64,000 nt of DNA from Yponomeuta sedellus (taxonomy: Eukaryota > Arthropoda > Insecta > Lepidoptera > Yponomeutidae), in contig OW203727.1 of the NCBI GenBank assembly GCA_934045075.1, positions 21,779,811-21,843,810 on the forward strand, in the 5' to 3' direction. The notes beneath the pieces were generated by a model. The model was not told the origin of the DNA, did not search any database, and saw nothing but the letters and a program-made list of their open reading frames with translations. This document shows positions 59,893-64,000 of this stretch, in pieces. The position numbers and the translations under genes were made by a program. How positions within the stretch are numbered: position 1 is the first letter of the stretch; each line of letters starts with the position of its first letter.

Positions 59893-60085
59893 ACAACCCT
59901 TGTATGTCCCCACTGTTAGGTTACGGGCCTCTTCCTGCATCGCAGGAAGGTTAGGCTACTCCACCACGGGCCCAGTTCGAGTTAGTGGCGCAGTGTAAGA
60001 CAGTGGCGGTCTTGTTGTCAGAAGTTATCAAGCCGGCCAAAAGGCCTCTGCCATGGCTTAACAACTGCCATGCAATGCGGTAATC
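59893..60085 (-). repeat. SINE-5S, distal half
   Basis: From antisense 'gcattgcatggcagttgtta' to 'cttgtatgtccccactgtta'. The 5S-like head is absent. Confidence 0.8.
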
Positions 60086-60089
60086 TAAC

Positions 60090-60535
60090 TTATTTTTTAT
60101 GAATTATGTTTATCTTTCCTTTGTGGAAAAATATGCAAGTTCTGTATCATTACAGTAGATATGTTAAAGTATTACTTTGCCTTTCGCTTTGGCACGAGGT
60201 AGGTATTAATCCTCCTGGAATTCGAGACGTTTGATTCCATTGTTCCCCATTCGCTTCCCCTCTTACCTACATTATGCGAGGCGAGGCAAATGAAATAGAA
60301 AAAAATCTCCGGATAAAGTTAATTTGGTAGAGAGATTCGTCCGCGAAAAGCCCATTCTTTTACGAAATTAGATGATCCCGACTCTGCTAAACCTTCCAGG
60401 GTAGGTACGACTCGCCCTAGTTAACTTGAGCCCCGTTTGGAATGTGCCGTTCTATCCCGGCTCAATCTTATCGCAACTATTTTAAAATTGTCACTTAATA
60501 CATGTTTTCTATTATTATACTTAGACTACTGCCAG
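60090..60535. other. No gene seen
   Basis: No recognizable features. Confidence 0.4.
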
Positions 60536-60536
60536 T

Positions 60537-60700
60537 CATTGGGTAGCCCAATGGGTAGAACAATGGACTCGGAAGTGGGAGACCCAGATTCAATTCCCGG
60601 TGCGGGCTGCACCAATGACTTTGTCTTTACATATTATGTACATTTGTGAAGTACTTTCGCCACTCGCAAATCGTGAGGAAACCTGATTGTCTGAGGTGGT
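60537..60700 (+). repeat. SINE-B, diverged head
   Basis: 'gggtagcccaatgggtagaa' (A box), 'agattcaattcccg' (B box), 'caatgactttgtctttacat' and 'gcaaatcgtgaggaaacc'. The tRNA part differs from the reference copy by many substitutions. Confidence 0.75.
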
Positions 60701-60734
60701 CAAGAATTTTGAAAAAGTTAACAATATAATATAA

Positions 60735-60835
60735 CCTCACGCCTATATCCCAGAGGGGTAGCCAGAGACCTGCCACGATCTGGACAGATCACATTCGCTT
60801 CATTAATGATCATTAGTTTTTGCATTCACGCACGC
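60735..60835 (-). pseudogene. TRIEK-family LINE tail, end only
   Basis: Antisense of 'gatctgtccagatcgtggca', 'ggtctctggctacccctctg' and 'ggatataggcgtgaggttat'. Confidence 0.75.
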
Positions 60836-60974
60836 CGGTAAAAATATTCGTATTTTAAAAAAAGCGACTTTCTAAAAATATTTTTACACAAACTCAAAAT
60901 AATCTATGTAGTTTTTTTGAATCTATATATATGTAGCCAATCAGAGCGCTGCGTGTGCGTGCGGGTCCGCAGGC

Positions 60975-60998
60975 AGGTCATTATTCTAATAATGACCC
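60975..60998. repeat. Small palindrome
   Basis: 'ggtcattatt' and 'aataatgacc' around 'ct'. Confidence 0.7.
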
Positions 60999-61094
60999 GC
61001 CGGTATTAACTGCTCAAACGATGTTCTGCTTTATTAATTTGCCTACGACCTATCACAGACCTACTAGATACTTTCATGTATTACATAATATTTT

Positions 61095-61470
61095 ACGAAG
61101 CGCTCGTGGCCCAGCCGAACCGAGTGATTGGAATCAATCACTTGAGTTAAGCAACAACAGGCGCGGTCAGGTGCAGGATGGGTGACCGTCCCGTGACTAC
61201 CGCTAGTGGCATTTTTTCCTAGCGCTTCCGGGATCCGCAAGGCACACTAAGCCGTTAGTGCTGGCTGTCATGTAATAGCAGTCGTTAAGTCATTTCAGAG
61301 GCCTTATGGGCGGCTTGATAACTTCTAACAGTAAGACCGGCCACTGTCTTACAATCCTCCACCAACCCGATCTTGGCTCCCGTGGTGGAGTATTGCCTAA
61401 CCTTCCTCCGATGCAGGAAGAGCCCCGTGCCCCAGCAGTGGGGACAAACAAGGGTTGAAATCGATAATAT
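61095..61470 (+). repeat. SINE-5S, type I, full length
   Basis: 'agcgctcgtggcccagccga', 'cttgagttaagcaacaacag', 'gcgcggtcaggtgcagga', 'tgggtgaccg', tail 'ccagcagtggggacaaacaa'. A good reference copy for type I. Confidence 0.9.
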
Positions 61471-61474
61471 TTTA

Positions 61475-62450
61475 CATTATTTCAGTTATTATTTTTATTT
61501 TTTATTAGCTGCCTTTGAATTTTGAATGAATTAGTTGTGTAAACGTAAAATAGGAAAGAGAAAAACATAAGATCTTAAGGATACATAAAAATTAAGTCTG
61601 CACTCTCTTCTTTTTCTCTACATTTAAATTGACCTATACTTGTTCTTTATTACTGCGACAGGCAATATTTATGGATCGCTTCTTCGCGACGCCCCTCGGA
61701 TTATATCGCGACGCCCTCAGGGCGTCACGGCGTTGCGATAGCTCTGCTCTATTTGATTTTTAACCGGATAAATTTACTAGGGTTTTTGTCGTAGGAGTCA
61801 AATAATGTGTAGTAGGTACTTACGAAAGTTGCAGTTTTGCACTAGTCGATTTAGGGCAGTCGAATCGGCTTTGCTCCTGTACCGAACTAAATAGATGAAA
61901 GATAAAAGTTGAGTCTACACAACATCTTGGTCTACACCTGCCATATTAACCCTAGAAAGTTGTAAATCCGGCTAGCAACGCTATCTGACAACATGTTTAT
62001 TCAGAAGTAATTTCTACTCAGTGAATAAGTCCAAAAACGTCTTGCGTTCTCATCCCTGGATGCGAATTTATCTATTTCCTTCCTTATCAATTGACTTGAC
62101 GTAAGTTACACTTTTATAATTCTTGGTTTAATTTTCATCTACAAAAAAACATAGTTCAAAACAGTTCTGTTCAAAACCATTCCTGAACATTCTGACGCAT
62201 TCAACTAGTTCTCTCCTCACACAACAATAAAGAAGCACCTGCATTGGCATTCTCCTAACAAAAGAGAGGGTAAATATAGCGAGTCGTGGTAAAAAAGACG
62301 TAGAAGATTCGCACTAAAATCATGATATTTTCTTTTATAACGAATCTTTGGAAAAAGTCTATATCATAAATATTCTTAAATGAAGCAGCTCTTTTTACAA
62401 CCTAATGACAAGAACCGAATCTAGAACTTTAAAGCAGTTTTAGTAAAAAC
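61475..62450. other. No gene seen; GC-rich hairpin at 61.7 kb
   Basis: 61,682-61,740 contains 'cgcgacgcccctcgg' and then 'gacgccctcagggcgtc', a perfect 17-base palindrome. The rest is AT-rich. Confidence 0.45.
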
Positions 62451-62454
62451 GGCC

Positions 62455-62960
62455 CTTTATAGCGAAAATCTATTAAAGTGATAGGTTGTTAATTCTGGGT
62501 TCTAGATCGTAGGTTTTAAAAATAGTAGGGGTGGTGTAAAAAAAGGCGTTTTATAAAACAAGTCGTTCACGTTATGCTCGTGAACGAGTGCTGTTCGTGT
62601 GTCTGGCCGCGGCACTTGTTAGATTTTTCCGACCTATATAAAACAATTAAATAATGCTTTGGCATTTAAAGTTATTAATGGCGATCATGGAATCTTATCG
62701 TATGTATAGGTGGTAACTGATGTATTAGATTTAAGAGGACTTGACAGAAGATGGTCAGAGTGGAGTTTGTTTCCCCGCTTTTCTCCACTACACTACGGCC
62801 CGAAGACAGCGGCTTTCACTTTCATGTTGCATTGTGCTCTGACATTCACCAAACAGAATGTAAGTTCTTTACGTTGAAATAAATTGAATTTAATGGAGTC
62901 GTGATTTTTATTCCATTGGGGGCGCCAGACAGCACCACATTAGCGCCTTAGGGGCTTCAT
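62455..62960. repeat. Foldback family, decayed copy
   Basis: Inner motifs 'ctgggttctagatcgtaggt' and the right arm 'gtgatttttattccattggg', 'ggcgccagac', 'agcgccttaggggc' match the 27.3-27.6 kb element. 'gagtgctgttcgtgtgtctg' lies between. Confidence 0.55.
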
Positions 62961-63034
62961 ATAAAAAAGATAATTTATTAAAAAAAAAAAAAATTTACAG
63001 TGACCTTATCACTAAGGCAGTGGTACCCTGTTCC

Positions 63035-63600
63035 CTAAAAAACATGGAGGCATACTAGCGCCACCAATGGAAGTATCATATGATCATAATTTAATCGTTC
63101 TTGCAACAAGTATTAGGCCAATCTCTCAATCATATTAGTTTTAATTGTTAAGATCCATAGCATACGGCAAAACCCCAGGACTAGATAGCAGAAACGCCGA
63201 AAACGGCCGTTTTCTGTAATCATAGATTCTAAAACGGGGCTCCTAAAAATCATTATTATTACGATTAGGTTCGATCTGGCACCTGTTGCAAAAATGATCT
63301 GCAAAAAAATATCTAAGAGATTTTCCCATCTAATAAGGGTAGAAAAAATGACACTTTTTTTTAAATTTTTTTTGTAACAAATGTCAGATCATTTTCATGT
63401 TATTAATTAATTAATTAATCATTTTCATTAATTACCGTGAACCTAATACAAAAAAAAACCCGGAACTAGATAACATATTTATGCCAAAAACGTCCGTTTT
63501 CCGTGATCTTAGGTTCTCCGCCCTAAAAATCTTTTTGCAACAACGATGAAACAAAAGTATAACAAAACATGTGTTTTTTCTACTGATGGCGGTCTAGTAC
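63035..63600. repeat. Foldback family, second decayed copy
   Basis: Left arm 'ctagcgccaccaatggaagt', inner segments 'aaaaccccaggactagatag' and 'aaaacggccgttttctgtaa'; these recur in changed form at 63,455-63,510 ('acccggaactagataacata', 'aaacgtccgttttccgtgat'). Two partly overlapping copies or a local duplication. Confidence 0.5.
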
Positions 63601-63774
63601 TACTGCATGGAATAAGAGGCAGGTTAAGATACGAAAGTAAGGATGCTATTCCCAGCACGAGAAAGATGAGACAGCGATACGTCGTGTGACCACGTCGTCA
63701 CTAGTGATGGTAGTCTTTCCTGGAAAACCCCCATTTCGGAAAAAAGCCTAACTAGATCTATGGGTTATATTCTT

Positions 63775-64000
63775 TATTAATGCACTACCCCGTGCTAAGG
63801 ACGATTTTAAAAAAATATTTAGATGCTAAAAACTCCACCCACGCCGGGACTCGAACCCGCGGCTCGACCTCTGGCTAACCGTGCCAGCGCTCTCCCAACT
63901 GAGCTAATGGGCGACTACCGGCATCAGTGAAAATTCGAACCTCTTTACAATACTCTCTGTATTACGTACTGGCAGCGACATCTGGCTGAAGTAATTTGCA
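63775..64000 (-). repeat. SINE-A unit, cut by the window edge
   Basis: Minus-strand core at about 63,838-63,915 with a 6-base insertion (ggctcg) between the B box and the anticodon arm side. The spacer runs to 'gcgacatctggctgaagtaa' at the edge. Confidence 0.8.

Noticed and set aside
1..64000. Viral, prophage, plasmid or bacterial operon content
   Set aside because: No such genes, ribosome binding sites or compact coding layout were seen. All coding remnants belong to eukaryotic transposable elements.

Overview
This window reads as repeat-dominated nuclear DNA from an insect, most likely a moth or butterfly (Lepidoptera). It is AT-rich. There are no operons, ribosome binding sites or compact genes, and I find no convincing intact host gene. 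Lepidoptera is inferred from the repeat set: CR1/Jockey-type LINE tails carrying 'tctggaagaaattgctttta' and 'aataaagaatattctta', RTE-like LINE tails ending 'tccagcagtggactaatat', and tRNA-headed SINEs typical of these genomes. Most open reading frames are chance frames in GC-rich or repeated DNA; three repeat-derived coding remnants are real.

Repeat families, with the names used below. SINE-5S: an approximately 370 bp element whose head resembles 5S rRNA, about 21 copies on both strands. SINE-A: a tRNA-like unit of about 300 bp, often tandem or inverted. SINE-B, SINE-C and SINE-D: three more tRNA-headed SINEs. CR1-like LINE: one long copy at 9.6-12.1 kb plus many 3' tails. RTE-like LINE: short C-terminal tails. 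TRIEK LINE: C-terminal tails with the motif TRIEKGMLRWFGHM. Also present are foldback/MITE-like elements, an inverted-repeat module built around 'gccgaaacgt', and tandem repeats.

Layout. 0-9.5 kb: LINE tails, SINE-A and SINE-5S copies, and a GC-rich poly-A element of about 0.9 kb inserted into a SINE-5S (4.08-4.98 kb). 9.6-12.1 kb: 5'-truncated CR1-like LINE with a frameshift in its reverse transcriptase. 12-20 kb: LINE tails, a nearly perfect 192 bp palindrome (14.47-14.66 kb), inverted and tandem SINE-A, and a 6 x 35 bp minisatellite. 20-34 kb: SINEs, a 44-unit (GTCTC) array grown from a LINE tail, foldback elements, and a 42 bp minisatellite carrying a SINE. 34-43 kb: RTE composites, tandem SINE-A, a decayed spliced PIF/Harbinger-like transposase remnant (36.28-36.56 kb, minus), and a roughly 215 bp satellite (41.1-42.4 kb). 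43-64 kb: nested foldbacks and SINEs, CR1-like and TRIEK LINE tails, a duplicated GC-rich block (53.45-53.84 kb), and a decayed foldback family near the right end.

Nothing here works together as a pathway. The window records layered retrotransposition: LINEs supply the machinery, SINEs presumably borrow it, and nested insertions give a relative order of events. The points most worth following are the 5S-derived SINE and its mosaic subfamilies, the recurring stem plus GAAACGT plus ATAAAC module, the spliced Harbinger relic, and the pentamer expansion.
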